In this document: positions 43,720-54,025 of the stretch, in pieces
Position numbering within the stretch: the first letter of the stretch is position 1
How the letters are laid out: each line of letters starts with the position of its first letter
Assembly: GCA_963836005.1 (NCBI GenBank)
Contig: CAWIHS010000004.1
Coordinates: forward strand, 310,001-374,000
Source of the DNA: CAWIHS01 sp963836005
Lineage (GTDB): Bacteria; Pseudomonadota; Gammaproteobacteria; GRL18
Reading direction: 5' to 3'
DNA: 64,000 nucleotides
Program-made: the position numbers and the translations under genes
Notes under the pieces: model-generated
The model's input: the letters and a program-made list of their open reading frames with translations, nothing else
Told to the model about the DNA's origin: nothing
Database searches by the model: none

Positions 43720-45161
43720 AAAAGACTTGAGATACTCAAATTTGTTTAGTCATGTTCGTATTCGCATCAGATTTTTTGTTCGGATTATGTCTTGGTCGAT
43801 TTAATCATGTACAAAAATCTGGTGCGTTTCAACTTTTTCTGATGGTATTATCCCGTCAATGGTATCCTGTTATTGCCTGCTTCTCTTGTGTAATAAAGAA
43901 CTCAAATTCATTCATTCTCAATAAAGCGGTGTTGCAATTCAATCTCACTTTTTAACAGTTTTGGGGTAAAATGACTCACTCATTTTTCAGAAGACCCATA
44001 AAAATTACGTTTCAATCAGAAATACTGAATTTTCAATCTCATCGTATATGTATACAGTTTTGTTGAGCTTCAAAATATATAACACTAAATCAAATGGCTG
44101 GATAAATAACAACACTTAACGGGAACATAGCCTTTTATAATTATAACTGACCCTTCAGGTAACAGTGTTAGTTCATCTGATCTAGAATTTATCGAAGAGG
44201 TGCTGCATTCTATTCTGTAAAGATTCCAGTGTCTGTTTTTGCGGATCCTTTAATACCCTTTGTCCATACGTAAGTACTTAAGGAAATTATCGACACATTT
44301 TATGCAAATATCTTCACCTTTTTATAGAATCTCGGCATAAAATGCCGGTTCTAATGCATCTTGCAAGATGCCTGTCTGCCGGTCACGTTCTAGATCTGAC
44401 CGCTTGGTATTTTCTTTTTAAAAAATCACACGGTTTAGTGAGCCAGTGTATCTGGCCTTTCATGCAAATACCCTTCAGTACGCCATACCATCAGACAACC
44501 GTCATCTTTGACACCATCCTGGTGGACATCTCAACTTAAAATAAAAATAGTTGTTCGATACAACGGGTAATAAATCACTTCAATGTCATGACTATCAAGC
44601 TGGCCCAGATCAATGACTCCTGTAAAGTAGCCTTTTGTGTATTAACTCCATGCAAACTATTACGGAATTTATATTTTTTAAAAAGTAAGTGGTTTCTCGT
44701 CTCGTTACTGGGAAAAACCAAATAAACAGAGCATTAGAGGCTATTAAGTGATTATCTCTGAAATAATCCTGTTTATAATTTACTTGATCTAAATCAATAA
44801 ACCGAATAGATTTTTGATTTGTAGATTGAAAATTGTCATTGAATTCCCTATCATAAAAAAATCTATTTGTGTCATAATTTCTATAGCCTCATTGCATGAT
44901 TTTTTAGTTATGAAGATTAAAAAGTCGGGAATAAAAAATACTAAACAAGCGAGTTTATAGTCTATTCAGGTGGCACGATCACAAAATTGCCGCGCAGCCG
45001 GTGATTTGCAAAGAGGGGAAGCATAGAAGGCTCAAGATCCAACTTGATCCACCACCTCCTTTCTGAATAAAAATTGATAAAAAAGTTTAAGTGTCTTGGT
45101 ACACTGCCGGTGTGGCACCAAACAGCTGATAAAATAATTATAAAGCCGGAGGAGACCTCGC
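43720..45161. other. 1.4-kb region of decayed mobile-element DNA upstream of mtrA
   Basis: Apart from the IS4-like remnant at 44383-44700, I see a short reverse frame ending at 44188 (LTYGQRVLKDPQKQTLESLQ, NRMQHLFDKF-stop) with no recognisable family. The last ~150 bases before 45162 are AT-rich and presumably contain the mtrA promoter. Confidence 0.5.
44383..44700 (-). pseudogene. IS4-like DDE transposase, C-terminal remnant with in-frame stops
   Basis: The reverse frame reads LLFKKYKFRNSLHGVNTQKA, TLQESLIWASLIVMTLK-stop, FITRCIEQLFLF-stop, then STRMVSKM and QIHWLTKPCDFLKRK. It follows the IS4-family pattern (E-LFK.WK...L......N...EGLIWASL....LKRF, then .STRKVA...). Three in-frame stops are present. 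The family assignment is by remembered pattern and tentative. Confidence 0.55.
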
Positions 45162-46106
45162 ATGTATCTCACGTTACGCATCTTCGCGTATCTAATCCTA
45201 TTGCTATGCCTGTTTTTTAATGGCCTGGCTGTCTTTGCCACCGAGCAGGAGGGCCAGAGTCTGCAGGCCATCATAGAGACCGGTGGTGCCTATATGGGGG
45301 AGGAGGTCTGCAAGTCCTGTCATCCAACCCAGCATGATCAGATCACCCAGGAATCCCATGGTCAGGCGAGTGACGCACGCACTCCCTTTGCGGCCAATAG
45401 CTGTGAGAGCTGCCATGGCCCCGGAGAAAAACATGTCGGCATCATAAAAGGGGGGCTGGTCGCCTTTGCGGGAGAAAATCCATCACCCATCGAAACGCAG
45501 AACAATATGTGTGTCCAGTGTCATCAGGGCGGTTCCATGACCCAATGGCATTCCAGCCTGCATGAAACTGAGAACATTGCCTGCTCTGCCTGCCACAGTA
45601 TGCATAAGCCCGACCTCTCCATGGATCGCACCACCGAAGCTGAGGTCTGCTATACCTGCCATAACGACATACGCGCCCTGACCTACCAGCGATCCACTCA
45701 TCCCATCCGGGTAGCCAAGGTGATCTGCAGCGACTGCCATGCATCACATGGTTCCAATGGTCCCTTTGCTCTCAAACAGCTAACCCTGAATGAAAACTGT
45801 TACGACTGTCATGCGGAAAAACGTGGTCCCTATCTGTGGGAGCACAATCCGGTTACCGAGGACTGCAGCCTGTGCCACCGCACCCATGGTTCGAATCACC
45901 CCTTCCTGCTGACCGTACAGGGCCCGCAGCTCTGCCAACAGTGTCACGCCCAGATCGCCCCGGACGGTACAGGCCATGTGCGCGCCTTCAGTGATTACTA
46001 TGATAAGGACCCCAAACGTGGACGTGTGACCTTAGGCCGTAACTGTGCTAATTGTCACAAGGTACATGGCTCGAATCATCCATCAGGAGTCAACCTCCTG
46101 CGTTAG
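45162..46106 (+). CDS. mtrA: Decaheme c-type cytochrome, MtrA/DmsE/PioA family
   Basis: A 314-residue periplasmic multiheme cytochrome. It has a signal peptide (about 1-26, ending AVFATEQ) and ten CxxCH heme sites (CKSCH, CESCH, CVQCH, CSACH, CYTCH, CSDCH, CYDCH, CSLCH, CQQCH, CANCH). MtrA-type proteins plug into an outer-membrane porin and carry electrons across the outer membrane for metal reduction or Fe(II) oxidation. GGAGGAG precedes the ATG. The partner porin gene follows after 24 bases. No outer-surface cytochrome (MtrC/OmcA type) is in the window. Confidence 0.93.
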   Translation: MYLTLRIFAYLILLLCLFFNGLAVFATEQEGQSLQAIIETGGAYMGEEVCKSCHPTQHDQITQESHGQASDARTPFAANSCESCHGPGEKHVGIIKGGLVAFAGENPSPIETQNNMCVQCHQGGSMTQWHSSLHETENIACSACHSMHKPDLSMDRTTEAEVCYTCHNDIRALTYQRSTHPIRVAKVICSDCHASHGSNGPFALKQLTLNENCYDCHAEKRGPYLWEHNPVTEDCSLCHRTHGSNHPFLLTVQGPQLCQQCHAQIAPDGTGHVRAFSDYYDKDPKRGRVTLGRNCANCHKVHGSNHPSGVNLLR

Positions 46107-46130
46107 TCAGACAGATAAAAGAGGCGCATT

Positions 46131-48326
46131 ATGTTTAAAACAAAAACACCATTGCTGATTGCCGCCTTAAACGCCCTGGGTAGTAGTTCAGGACTGGCGC
46201 TTGCAGAAACTGAGACTGAAGAACTGGTATTCGTTGAGGCAGAACCCCCGGTCAATGAATTGGAACTGGGCATAGGCTATATTAGTGATGATTCCTACTA
46301 CTTTGGTCGTTATAACGGTATGTTCGAAAAGGGACCCTATGCCATTGGTGATGTCAAGGCGAAAAAGTATGGCGAGCGCGGGGACTTCTGGCGACTGCGT
46401 GGCACCAACCTGGGACTGGACTCCCGTTATCTGCGTTTTGATGCCGGAGTGCAGGGAAATAAAACCTATTTCATCCAATACGACCAACTACCCGACTACG
46501 AAAACGACACGGGTAAGACACCTTTTCTGGGTGAAGGAAGCACCGACCTGAGATTATTGCCAGGGATGGATTCGGGCAATGTTGAAGACTATCTGCAGCC
46601 CTTCGAACAGCAAACCGAACGCAAACGACTGAGAGTTGGCGGCAAATTATTCTTCAAGCAGCGTTGGAACTTTACCACCAAGTTCTCTCATGAAACCAAG
46701 GATGGAACTGACTGGATAGGCGGCGCCATGGGGCCAGACAGATTAGACAACATCTTCAAGTGGACCTATGGGGCGCTCTTACCCGAGCCGGTGGACCAAG
46801 AGACCAATAAGTTCAATTTTGCCTTGAATTATAATGACAAAAAGACCCAGCTGGAGTTTGCCTACAACGCTTCACTATTTTATAACGCCAATGATTCATT
46901 GAGCTGGGATCAGCCCATTTTTCTTGATTCTAATGGTAATCAGATTAACAAGGTTGAGGACAGAACTCACCGCCAGTCGTTGGAACCCGACAATCAGTAC
47001 CAGCAACTCTCTGCCACCCTGGGCCATTCGTTTTCACCGGCCAACCGCCTGACTGGGGTAGCCTCAGTAGCGCTGATGACTCAGGATGAAGATTTTCTTC
47101 CCTACAGTGTGTTTGATACGACAGACTCCTTGCCACGTACTTCAGCAGATGCGGAGGTCTGGTTATACAATGCACAGCTCAAGTGGATCGGTCGACCGCT
47201 GCCAAAACTCCGCCTGAGCGCGCAATACAGCTTCGATGAACGGGACAATAAAACACCCGTTACCGACTATAACTATATCCTGGCAGATGGGATTAACTTT
47301 AAAGATGATGAACCAATTAAAGGTGAGATCAATCCACGGGCAAACAACCCCCTGAGTTACCAGAAGAACAAGGTCGATCTGACCGGTAACTATCGCTTTA
47401 CCTCATGGTTGAGTCTGCGTGGCGATTACCGCTATAAGCATACGAAACGTGAATCGACGGACCAGGCACGGTATATAACCGAAGATCATACCTTGTATGC
47501 CAAGTTCAAGATCAAACCTCATTCGACACTGAATCTGGACCTGTATGGCGAGGCCGGCAAACGGACCGGCAGCACCTACCACACCCGGCTCAATGAAAAT
47601 CCCAATTTGCGGGTCTACTATCTGGCAGACGTAGAGCGAACCAAAACAGGTGTATACCTTGGCTACATGCCTACCGACCGTTTGAGCTTTGGCCTGACCA
47701 CTGAATACCTGAAGAACGACTATACCGAATCCGAGCTTGGTCTCACGGAGTCCAAACAGACTAACGCACTATTCAATGTCAACTATCAGATCACGAACAA
47801 GATCAATGCACATGCCTTCTATAACTATCAAGAGTACTCCTCCAATAACGCCAATGAAAACCTGGAAGTAGAAAAAGGCGAGTTTGATTACTGGGAAGCG
47901 GACCTGAAAGACAGCATCGACAGTTTTGGTCTTGGGCTTAGCTTCGAAGATTTGGCTGACAAATGGGATGTTGGCGTGGATTGGGTCTATACCAGAAGTC
48001 GTGGTGAGACCTATATGTCAGGTCTCGAATCCAAATGGGTTCCTGAGTCAGATCCTCGTAACTATAATTACCAGGACCAACCTATCGATGCTGACCAGTT
48101 TCCCGACCTAAAGACAGAACTCAACAGTCTGCAACTGTGGGCCAGCTACCAGTATAATGACAAGATCGCCTACAAATTCAGTTACTGGTACGAAAATTAC
48201 AATAGCGAAGACTGGACTGTGGACGACGTGGATGTCAATAGCGTGCAACAGTTTCTCCTATTGGGTGAAGATCGGCTGGATTACAGCCAACACGTGGTAG
48301 GAGTAGCAGTCAACGTAAAATTCTGA
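46131..48326 (+). CDS. mtrB: Decaheme-associated outer-membrane porin, MtrB/PioB family
   Basis: A 731-residue outer-membrane beta-barrel with a signal peptide (about 1-25, ending GLALAETET) and many alternating strands. Family wording includes ELELGIGYISDDSYYFGRYNG, LRGTNLGLDSRYLRFDAGVQ, ATLGHSFSPANRLTGVAS and the terminal GVAVNVKF. The N-terminal CxxC found in Shewanella-type MtrB is absent, which makes it more PioB/MtoB-like. It forms the sheath for the MtrA cytochrome encoded 24 bases upstream. The pair would suffice for transmembrane electron transfer; the direction cannot be told. Confidence 0.92.
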   Translation: MFKTKTPLLIAALNALGSSSGLALAETETEELVFVEAEPPVNELELGIGYISDDSYYFGRYNGMFEKGPYAIGDVKAKKYGERGDFWRLRGTNLGLDSRYLRFDAGVQGNKTYFIQYDQLPDYENDTGKTPFLGEGSTDLRLLPGMDSGNVEDYLQPFEQQTERKRLRVGGKLFFKQRWNFTTKFSHETKDGTDWIGGAMGPDRLDNIFKWTYGALLPEPVDQETNKFNFALNYNDKKTQLEFAYNASLFYNANDSLSWDQPIFLDSNGNQINKVEDRTHRQSLEPDNQYQQLSATLGHSFSPANRLTGVASVALMTQDEDFLPYSVFDTTDSLPRTSADAEVWLYNAQLKWIGRPLPKLRLSAQYSFDERDNKTPVTDYNYILADGINFKDDEPIKGEINPRANNPLSYQKNKVDLTGNYRFTSWLSLRGDYRYKHTKRESTDQARYITEDHTLYAKFKIKPHSTLNLDLYGEAGKRTGSTYHTRLNENPNLRVYYLADVERTKTGVYLGYMPTDRLSFGLTTEYLKNDYTESELGLTESKQTNALFNVNYQITNKINAHAFYNYQEYSSNNANENLEVEKGEFDYWEADLKDSIDSFGLGLSFEDLADKWDVGVDWVYTRSRGETYMSGLESKWVPESDPRNYNYQDQPIDADQFPDLKTELNSLQLWASYQYNDKIAYKFSYWYENYNSEDWTVDDVDVNSVQQFLLLGEDRLDYSQHVVGVAVNVKF

Positions 48327-48463
48327 TCACCTTCCCGGGGTGAATCATCGGTACCGCGGAAAAGCAACGTTCTTTCCGCTGCCCTTAGCCCCCGTCCGCC
48401 AGCCAAAGCCGTACGCGCAGCCCCAAGCTCGACGTGTAACCCACTGTCACAAATCGTATATTC

Positions 48464-48730
48464 TCATCCTGGTCCAGGATGAATATCGTGTGCCCATTTC
48501 CTGAGCGTCTCTCGCTTTACATTGATCTGTTGATTGGAATTGAGCAGTTCCCCTAAATGCAGAAGATTGACGTCATAATATTTTTCTCGGATCAGTTTTT
48601 GTACCTGATGCTTGAGTGTATTGGGTATTTTATTCACAGGTTCATGGCCGGTATTACCATGAATAACAAACTGAATACCGAGCTGACGGTATCGCTGCAA
48701 ATAACGTTCAATGGTATTAGGCGACAAAGG
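48464..48730 (-). pseudogene. ISNCY-like transposase, N-terminal fragment
   Basis: The reverse frame reads LSPNTIERYLQRYRQLGIQF, VIHGNTGHEPVNKIP, LIREKYYDVNLLHLGELL and VKRETLRKWAHDIHPGPG. This is the helix-turn-helix start of ISNCY-type (IS1202-like) transposases. The catalytic core is absent. Its first part abuts the excisionase-like gene on the opposite strand. The 48327-48463 stretch after mtrB is otherwise empty. Confidence 0.7.
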
Positions 48731-48737
48731 CAAGACG

Positions 48738-49085
48738 ATGGGCAATAAGGCAACGATGCTGACACTGCAACAAGCCAGTGAGTATTTACAATGCAATCCG
48801 GAAACTGTCAGAAGGTTGGCCAAATCCAAGCAAATTCCGGCTGCTAAAATTGGCAGAAAATGGGTCTTTATTCAACAGGATCTTGCACACTTCGTCAGAA
48901 AGCAATATGCTGATCAGGAGAGTGTTGTGCAAGTTGTTGACAGAACAGGAGAAAATTCCTTATGTCAATATACAAACGAAATACCCTCTGGTGGGTTGAA
49001 TTCACCGGACCAGATGGAAGAAGAATACAACGCTCTACTGGGACTGAAGTCAGAGAAGATGTCGTCGAATTTGAAGTCAAGCTGA
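48738..49085 (+). CDS. Excisionase-like helix-turn-helix protein
   Basis: 115 residues from ATG 48738. A MerR-like helix-turn-helix of the excisionase family is visible: MLTLQQASEYLQCNPETVRR, LAKSKQIPAAKIGRKWVF and QDLAHFVRKQY. This kind of small protein directs excision or controls a neighbouring integrase. Its last 41 codons overlap the integrase start in another frame (124 bases), an unusually long overlap. The DNA-binding domain ends before the overlap, so the tail may have no function. A start at ATG 48756 is also possible. Confidence 0.7.
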   Translation: MGNKATMLTLQQASEYLQCNPETVRRLAKSKQIPAAKIGRKWVFIQQDLAHFVRKQYADQESVVQVVDRTGENSLCQYTNEIPSGGLNSPDQMEEEYNALLGLKSEKMSSNLKSS

Positions 49086-49996
49086 AATCCGATCTATGGC
49101 GAGTGCATTATTTAGGCGAAAAGCCTCGTCTGCTCTGGAAAGAAGCCGTGCTTCGCTTCATGCGGGAAAAGCAGAACAAAGATCGAGTCAATGAGATCAG
49201 TATTTTTAAATACCTCGACTCTTATTTCGGAGATCTGCACCTGGATGAAATCCGGCGGATGCATATTGATACCATTATTCAACAGCGTTTGAATGAAGGC
49301 GTCAGCCATGCCACCGTCAATCGTTTGCTTCAGAAACTTAGAACGGTACTCAACAAAGCACACAAAGAATGGGAGGTTAAATGCGATCCTCCCTATATCA
49401 AACTCTTGAAGGAGCCTAAAAAGCGTGTTCACTGGCTGACAGAAATAGAGGCACATCGGCTCATCATGGCCTTATCGCCACATTTAGCTGATATGGCTCG
49501 TTTTTCATTGGAAACTGGACTCAGGGAATCGAATGTCACCCTACTTCGCTGGGAGCAGGTCGATCTCTCACAGCGTATTGTCTACATTGAAGGCGATGAC
49601 ATTTTAAAAAGTGATAAAGCCTTTGTGGTGCCGTTATCTGAGACAGCCGTTGATGTGATCAAAAGACAGGTGGGCAAACACCCCACGAACGTATTTACCT
49701 ATAAAGGCAAACCTGTTCGGCGGGCCAATACGAAGTCTTTTAAAAATGCCTGTGCTAGAGCAGGGATCGACAACCTTCGCTGGCATGATTTACGTCATAC
49801 CTGGGCAACATGGCATGTACAGCGAGATACGCCTTTGGAGGTCCTTCAAGAATTAGGTGGATGGTCTGACTTTAAAATGGTGCAGCGGTATGCCCATTTT
49901 TCACATCAGCATCTTCTTAAATATGTCAATAAAACCCGAACCAACGTACCCACAATTTTTCCCACACAGGTAAATTTGGGCAATAAAAAAGCCTGA
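48962..49996 (+). CDS. Tyrosine recombinase (integrase)
   Basis: A 344-residue site-specific recombinase. The active-site set is complete: Arg in LETGLRESNVTLLRW, Lys in ILKSDKAFVVPLS, HxxR in RWHDLRHTWATWH, the second His position as Trp in LGGWSDFKMV and Tyr in RYAHFS. The N-terminus has an arm-binding-like segment (YKRNTLWWVEFTGPDGRR) and a SAM-like core-binding domain. AGGAG at about 48946 is suitably placed. The gene ends 43 bases from the 3' end of an initiator tRNA, the usual attachment site position, so it probably belongs to an element integrated there. Confidence 0.92.
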   Translation: MSIYKRNTLWWVEFTGPDGRRIQRSTGTEVREDVVEFEVKLKSDLWRVHYLGEKPRLLWKEAVLRFMREKQNKDRVNEISIFKYLDSYFGDLHLDEIRRMHIDTIIQQRLNEGVSHATVNRLLQKLRTVLNKAHKEWEVKCDPPYIKLLKEPKKRVHWLTEIEAHRLIMALSPHLADMARFSLETGLRESNVTLLRWEQVDLSQRIVYIEGDDILKSDKAFVVPLSETAVDVIKRQVGKHPTNVFTYKGKPVRRANTKSFKNACARAGIDNLRWHDLRHTWATWHVQRDTPLEVLQELGGWSDFKMVQRYAHFSHQHLLKYVNKTRTNVPTIFPTQVNLGNKKA

Positions 49997-50039
49997 TTCC
50001 ATTCACCTTTAAGTGTCTGAAAATCAAGCTTTTATTGTT

Positions 50040-50116
<77 letters not shown>

Positions 50117-50388
50117 ACTGATGGAGGGTATTATACGAACTTTGTGCTATTTTGCAAGTGGTAATTAATATTATTTCAGTTTCTTAACGCTCCAACATAT
50201 AATATAAAGCAGGCTAATAGTATTGTTTTGTTAAGGTGTGTTTATACAAGGCTAAAAGGCTGATTTTATGTAAATACTGCTCAGTTGTGAATGGAATGAC
50301 CGCTTTTTTCATTCCAGAGTAGAATATAGATAAGGCAATATTATATTGAAATATCTATTTTGAAAGTAACATTTTGAAAGCATAAACT

Positions 50389-51138
50389 ATGGGTCTTTCT
50401 ATGGATTTGACAGAGCATTATCTTAAGTATTTTTATTTTATTAAAGCAGATACTTCGGAACTACTGGAACAGGCTTTCAGGTTAAGATACGAAGTTTATT
50501 TTAAAGGTTGTGGTTATAAATTTCACAATCCATACGCAAAAGATAGAATAGAAAAGGATGTTTATGATAAACATGCTCGGCACTGTTTAGTTTTCCATAA
50601 ACATACTAATAAACCAATCGCTTATGTGAGGGTAATTCCTTACAATGAAAAAAGCGGCATGTTATTACCCATTGAAAGTTTTGGCATTGATTTTAACCGG
50701 CAGACCCTAAAACAAATAAGAAACGCTGCTGTCGGAGAGGTATCACGTTTATCAATTATTCCTGCCTTCAGAAGACGCAACAGTGATCAATCTTATCAGT
50801 TCAAAATACCTCAAAATCCTTCCGATAACCGCTTTAGCATTAATTATTTGCCTATATGTCTGGTGCTGGCGACAATGATAATAATGAGAGATAATGATCT
50901 GCTGTATTCGGTTGCTTTAATGGAAAAAAGGCTTGTGGTTTTGTTAAAAAAATATGGTGTGGTATATGAACAGATTGGTCATTCAGTAAATCTGAACGGG
51001 ATAAGGACTCCCTATTTGTTTTGCCAGGAAACTTATAATAATTTAAGCCCTGAATTCAAGCAACTGTATAAACTTATTGAAAATGAATTAACCTCCAATA
51101 GCTCTTCAATTGTTAATGCCGAACAGATATATATATAA
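50389..51138 (+). CDS. PEP-CTERM/exosortase-associated acyltransferase (GNAT fold)
   Basis: A 249-residue GNAT-type N-acyltransferase of the PEP-CTERM/exosortase-associated group. Visible blocks are LLEQAFRLRYEVYFKGCGY, HCLVFHKHTNKPIAYVRVIP, AVGEVSRLSIIPAFRRR and YSVALMEKRLVVLLKKYGVVYEQIG. Related to acyl-homoserine-lactone synthase-like GNATs, it may make an N-acyl amino-acid signal or modify surface material. No exosortase is in the window. Its 3' end overlaps the GGDEF/EAL gene start, so signalling output may be linked. Confidence 0.85.
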   Translation: MGLSMDLTEHYLKYFYFIKADTSELLEQAFRLRYEVYFKGCGYKFHNPYAKDRIEKDVYDKHARHCLVFHKHTNKPIAYVRVIPYNEKSGMLLPIESFGIDFNRQTLKQIRNAAVGEVSRLSIIPAFRRRNSDQSYQFKIPQNPSDNRFSINYLPICLVLATMIIMRDNDLLYSVALMEKRLVVLLKKYGVVYEQIGHSVNLNGIRTPYLFCQETYNNLSPEFKQLYKLIENELTSNSSSIVNAEQIYI

Positions 51139-53971
51139 AGGAAATTTTTTTAGCCTGGTCTGGAAGACGGTGCTGGCAGTAAGCTTTGCAACACTTGCAG
51201 CTTCTGCCAGTGTCTATATTTTTGGAAAAATTACCCTGGATAAATTATATGCCCAGGAAAGACAAAGAGACCGCGATTTATATAAGCACGCATTTCATAG
51301 TATCTTACACAGATTTAAAGGTGAAGATATGGCCCTTAGCTGGTTAATACCTTCACTTGTTGAACCTCAATTATCTTCTCGCGCGGCACTGACAAAACTG
51401 AAAGAACTGATAGAAGTTAACTGGTTCAAAATTGGTCTTGAATCGGATATTGAATCTGTCTATCTGTTTTCCAGAGAAGGTGAGCTTATAGGCCATTGGG
51501 GTACATCCGTTGATGCTACTGAAGTCTTTTCTGATATATTCAATCAGGCAGTCGAGAAAGAGGAGCCGGTTGAACATATATTCTGCACCCAGGTATGCAC
51601 GCAAATCTATGTATCCCCATTTCTGCATAATGGAGAATTTATTGGTGTCTTTATCTTCTCGCTTGATATGACTGAAACAGTAATTCAAATGCAGAGAATA
51701 ACGGGTTCAGACGTTGGCATTCTGGTAAAAAATACCAATGCGGTTAATTCCAGTCTACCTTATCTCGATAAATTTTCTGCCAGTGTGGTTGCATTAACTA
51801 ACCGTAAAAAGAATTTACCTATGCTCACGACGTTAATGAAAGAGACCACTATAGAACAACTCAGGAACATCCTGCTCTTTGATTATGAACAGAAAAACTA
51901 TGAAATTTCACTAATTCCCTTTGTTAAAGGAAAAGAATCAGCCGAACTTATTATTATTGATGATATTACTGATGAGCTGACAGATGTACAAAAAGCAGCC
52001 AGTCTATATGCAGCAAATGGCTTATTAAGCTTGCTTCTGTCTGGAGGAATACTGTTAGTATTACTGATTGGTCCAACCAGAAGGTTGAGGATGCTTATCA
52101 ATGCACTGCCACTGATTGCTGAAAAACGTTATCAGGAAGTTGTTAAACTATTACCAGAAAGGTTAACAACATCTTTTTTGAAAGATGAAATCAATGTGCT
52201 TGATGAAGCCACTCATAATCTGATGCTTGCACTCAAACATCTGGATTCTGAAGTTGAGAAAAGGACTGAAAATTTATCGAAGAAAACCATTGAACTTCAA
52301 AAAGAAAAGAATTTTGTGTCGAATATCCTGAATACAGCACAGGTTATTATCATGACACTGGATGAGAATGAAAAAATAATTTCGTTTAATAAGTACGGTG
52401 AAAAACTGATTGGATTAAACAATTCTGAAACAGAATTTATTTTATTTACAGATCTAATTTTAGATCCACTTGATTTTGAAGAAATTTCAACAGCTTTAAA
52501 TCATCTCTCTGAAAACCAGAAAGAAAGTTTTCATTATGAATGTAAAATTGCTTCTGCAAGTAAAGATAAATTATTTATTTCCTGGTATTTCACGCATATA
52601 AAAAGCCCGGATAATACCTCTGAGATCCTGGTGGTTGGTCTGGATTTAACTGAACGAAACCATATTGAATCTCAACTTACCTGGCTGGCTGATCATGATC
52701 CCCTAACTAATTTATATAATCGTCGCCGATTTGAACATGAATTTAAAAGAACACTTTCTCTGGCTGCTCGATATAACCAACCTGGAGCTTTGATCTATTT
52801 CGATATCGATCAATTCAAGTTTGTTAATGATAGCAGTGGTCATAAAGTAGGAGACGAGCTGCTGGTCAAAGTGTCAAATAAACTGAAACTGGTTACAAGG
52901 GAAAGTGATTTAATTGCCCGTCTTGGCGGAGATGAGTTTATTGTGCTTGCACCCTATATAACGATTGAACATGCTCAGGAATTAGTTGAAAAAATTTGTC
53001 TGGAAATGAATACCATTGAAATCAGTAAAGATCAGAGCGTGCATCGAGTGTCTATAAGTGCTGGTTTATTGCTTTTTCCAATACAGGGTTATTCAGAACA
53101 GGACATGCTCGCCAGTGTGGATCTGGCGATGTATAAAGCAAAACAGACGAATAGAGGCAGCTGGTGCCTGGCGTCCATCGAGGATTTGAACAGGGAAGAA
53201 ATCCTGACCAGGGTTAACTGGAAATTCAATATTCAGCAAGCATTGGAAGATGAACAATTTTTACTGTATTTTCAGCCTATTAAGTGTATTGCAGACAATT
53301 CTATCATTCATTATGAATGTTTGCTGAGAATGAGAGATGAAACCGGAGATATAGTGTCACCGGGGTTGTTTTTAAATGTTGCAGAGCAGACTGGGTTAAT
53401 GAGCTTGATAGACAGAAGAGTTCTGGAACTGGCATTTCAATATCAGGCAGGCTTAATTAAAGAAAATCTGGACATCATTTTATCGGTGAATTTATCCGGC
53501 GAATTAATATCTAACCCTAGGTCATTTGAGATTGTTCTGAAACTGTTAGAAAAATACAATGTACCTGCTGCAAAATTTATTTTTGAGGTAACTGAGTCTC
53601 AAGCCGTTACCAACCTGTTTGCCGCACAAAATTTTATGCGCCAGATAAATGAAATAGGAGGTCACTTTGCTCTGGATGACTTTGGTGTCGGATTTTCTTC
53701 GATGAGTTATCTGAAACAGTTACCCGTTCAGTATCTGAAAATTGACGGCGGGTTTGTGAAAAATCTGCATTTAGACCATGAAGATAAGTTGTTTGTTCAA
53801 GCTATCAATAATGTAGGGCGGGGCATGGGGCTGAAAACAATAGCAGAGTATGTTGAGAATGAGCAAATATATGAAGCTCTACGTTATATTGGCGTTGATT
53901 ATGCTCAGGGTTTTGCCATAGGTAAACCCATGTCTTTCCTGGAATTTCATAAAATGGGACTAGAAAATTAG
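51116..53971 (+). CDS. Membrane sensor GGDEF-EAL protein with PAS domain
   Basis: 951 residues from ATG 51116 (a TTG at 51110 is also open). Order: TM helix (about 12-34), extracytoplasmic sensing region (to about 290), second TM, a short coiled-coil linker, PAS domain (about 400-510), GGDEF (about 525-690) and EAL (about 705-945). The diguanylate cyclase motif is intact (ARLGGDEFIVL) with an RESD inhibitory site five residues upstream. The EAL motif reads ECL in HYECLLRM, and DDFGVGFSS and KIDGGFVK are present, so both c-di-GMP synthesis and hydrolysis are possible. It overlaps the acyltransferase gene by 23 bases and is convergent with the porin/PBP pair. Confidence 0.92.
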   Translation: MPNRYIYKGNFFSLVWKTVLAVSFATLAASASVYIFGKITLDKLYAQERQRDRDLYKHAFHSILHRFKGEDMALSWLIPSLVEPQLSSRAALTKLKELIEVNWFKIGLESDIESVYLFSREGELIGHWGTSVDATEVFSDIFNQAVEKEEPVEHIFCTQVCTQIYVSPFLHNGEFIGVFIFSLDMTETVIQMQRITGSDVGILVKNTNAVNSSLPYLDKFSASVVALTNRKKNLPMLTTLMKETTIEQLRNILLFDYEQKNYEISLIPFVKGKESAELIIIDDITDELTDVQKAASLYAANGLLSLLLSGGILLVLLIGPTRRLRMLINALPLIAEKRYQEVVKLLPERLTTSFLKDEINVLDEATHNLMLALKHLDSEVEKRTENLSKKTIELQKEKNFVSNILNTAQVIIMTLDENEKIISFNKYGEKLIGLNNSETEFILFTDLILDPLDFEEISTALNHLSENQKESFHYECKIASASKDKLFISWYFTHIKSPDNTSEILVVGLDLTERNHIESQLTWLADHDPLTNLYNRRRFEHEFKRTLSLAARYNQPGALIYFDIDQFKFVNDSSGHKVGDELLVKVSNKLKLVTRESDLIARLGGDEFIVLAPYITIEHAQELVEKICLEMNTIEISKDQSVHRVSISAGLLLFPIQGYSEQDMLASVDLAMYKAKQTNRGSWCLASIEDLNREEILTRVNWKFNIQQALEDEQFLLYFQPIKCIADNSIIHYECLLRMRDETGDIVSPGLFLNVAEQTGLMSLIDRRVLELAFQYQAGLIKENLDIILSVNLSGELISNPRSFEIVLKLLEKYNVPAAKFIFEVTESQAVTNLFAAQNFMRQINEIGGHFALDDFGVGFSSMSYLKQLPVQYLKIDGGFVKNLHLDHEDKLFVQAINNVGRGMGLKTIAEYVENEQIYEALRYIGVDYAQGFAIGKPMSFLEFHKMGLEN

Positions 53972-54025
53972 CAGTGGCTGGTATAGTAAATACCTGTAGA
54001 AATTTTTCGCTACTCAGAAGAGATC

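Noticed and set aside
44342..44539. 65-codon forward frame upstream of mtrA
   Set aside because: It lies opposite a better-explained IS4-like transposase remnant and shows no ribosome-binding site or family.
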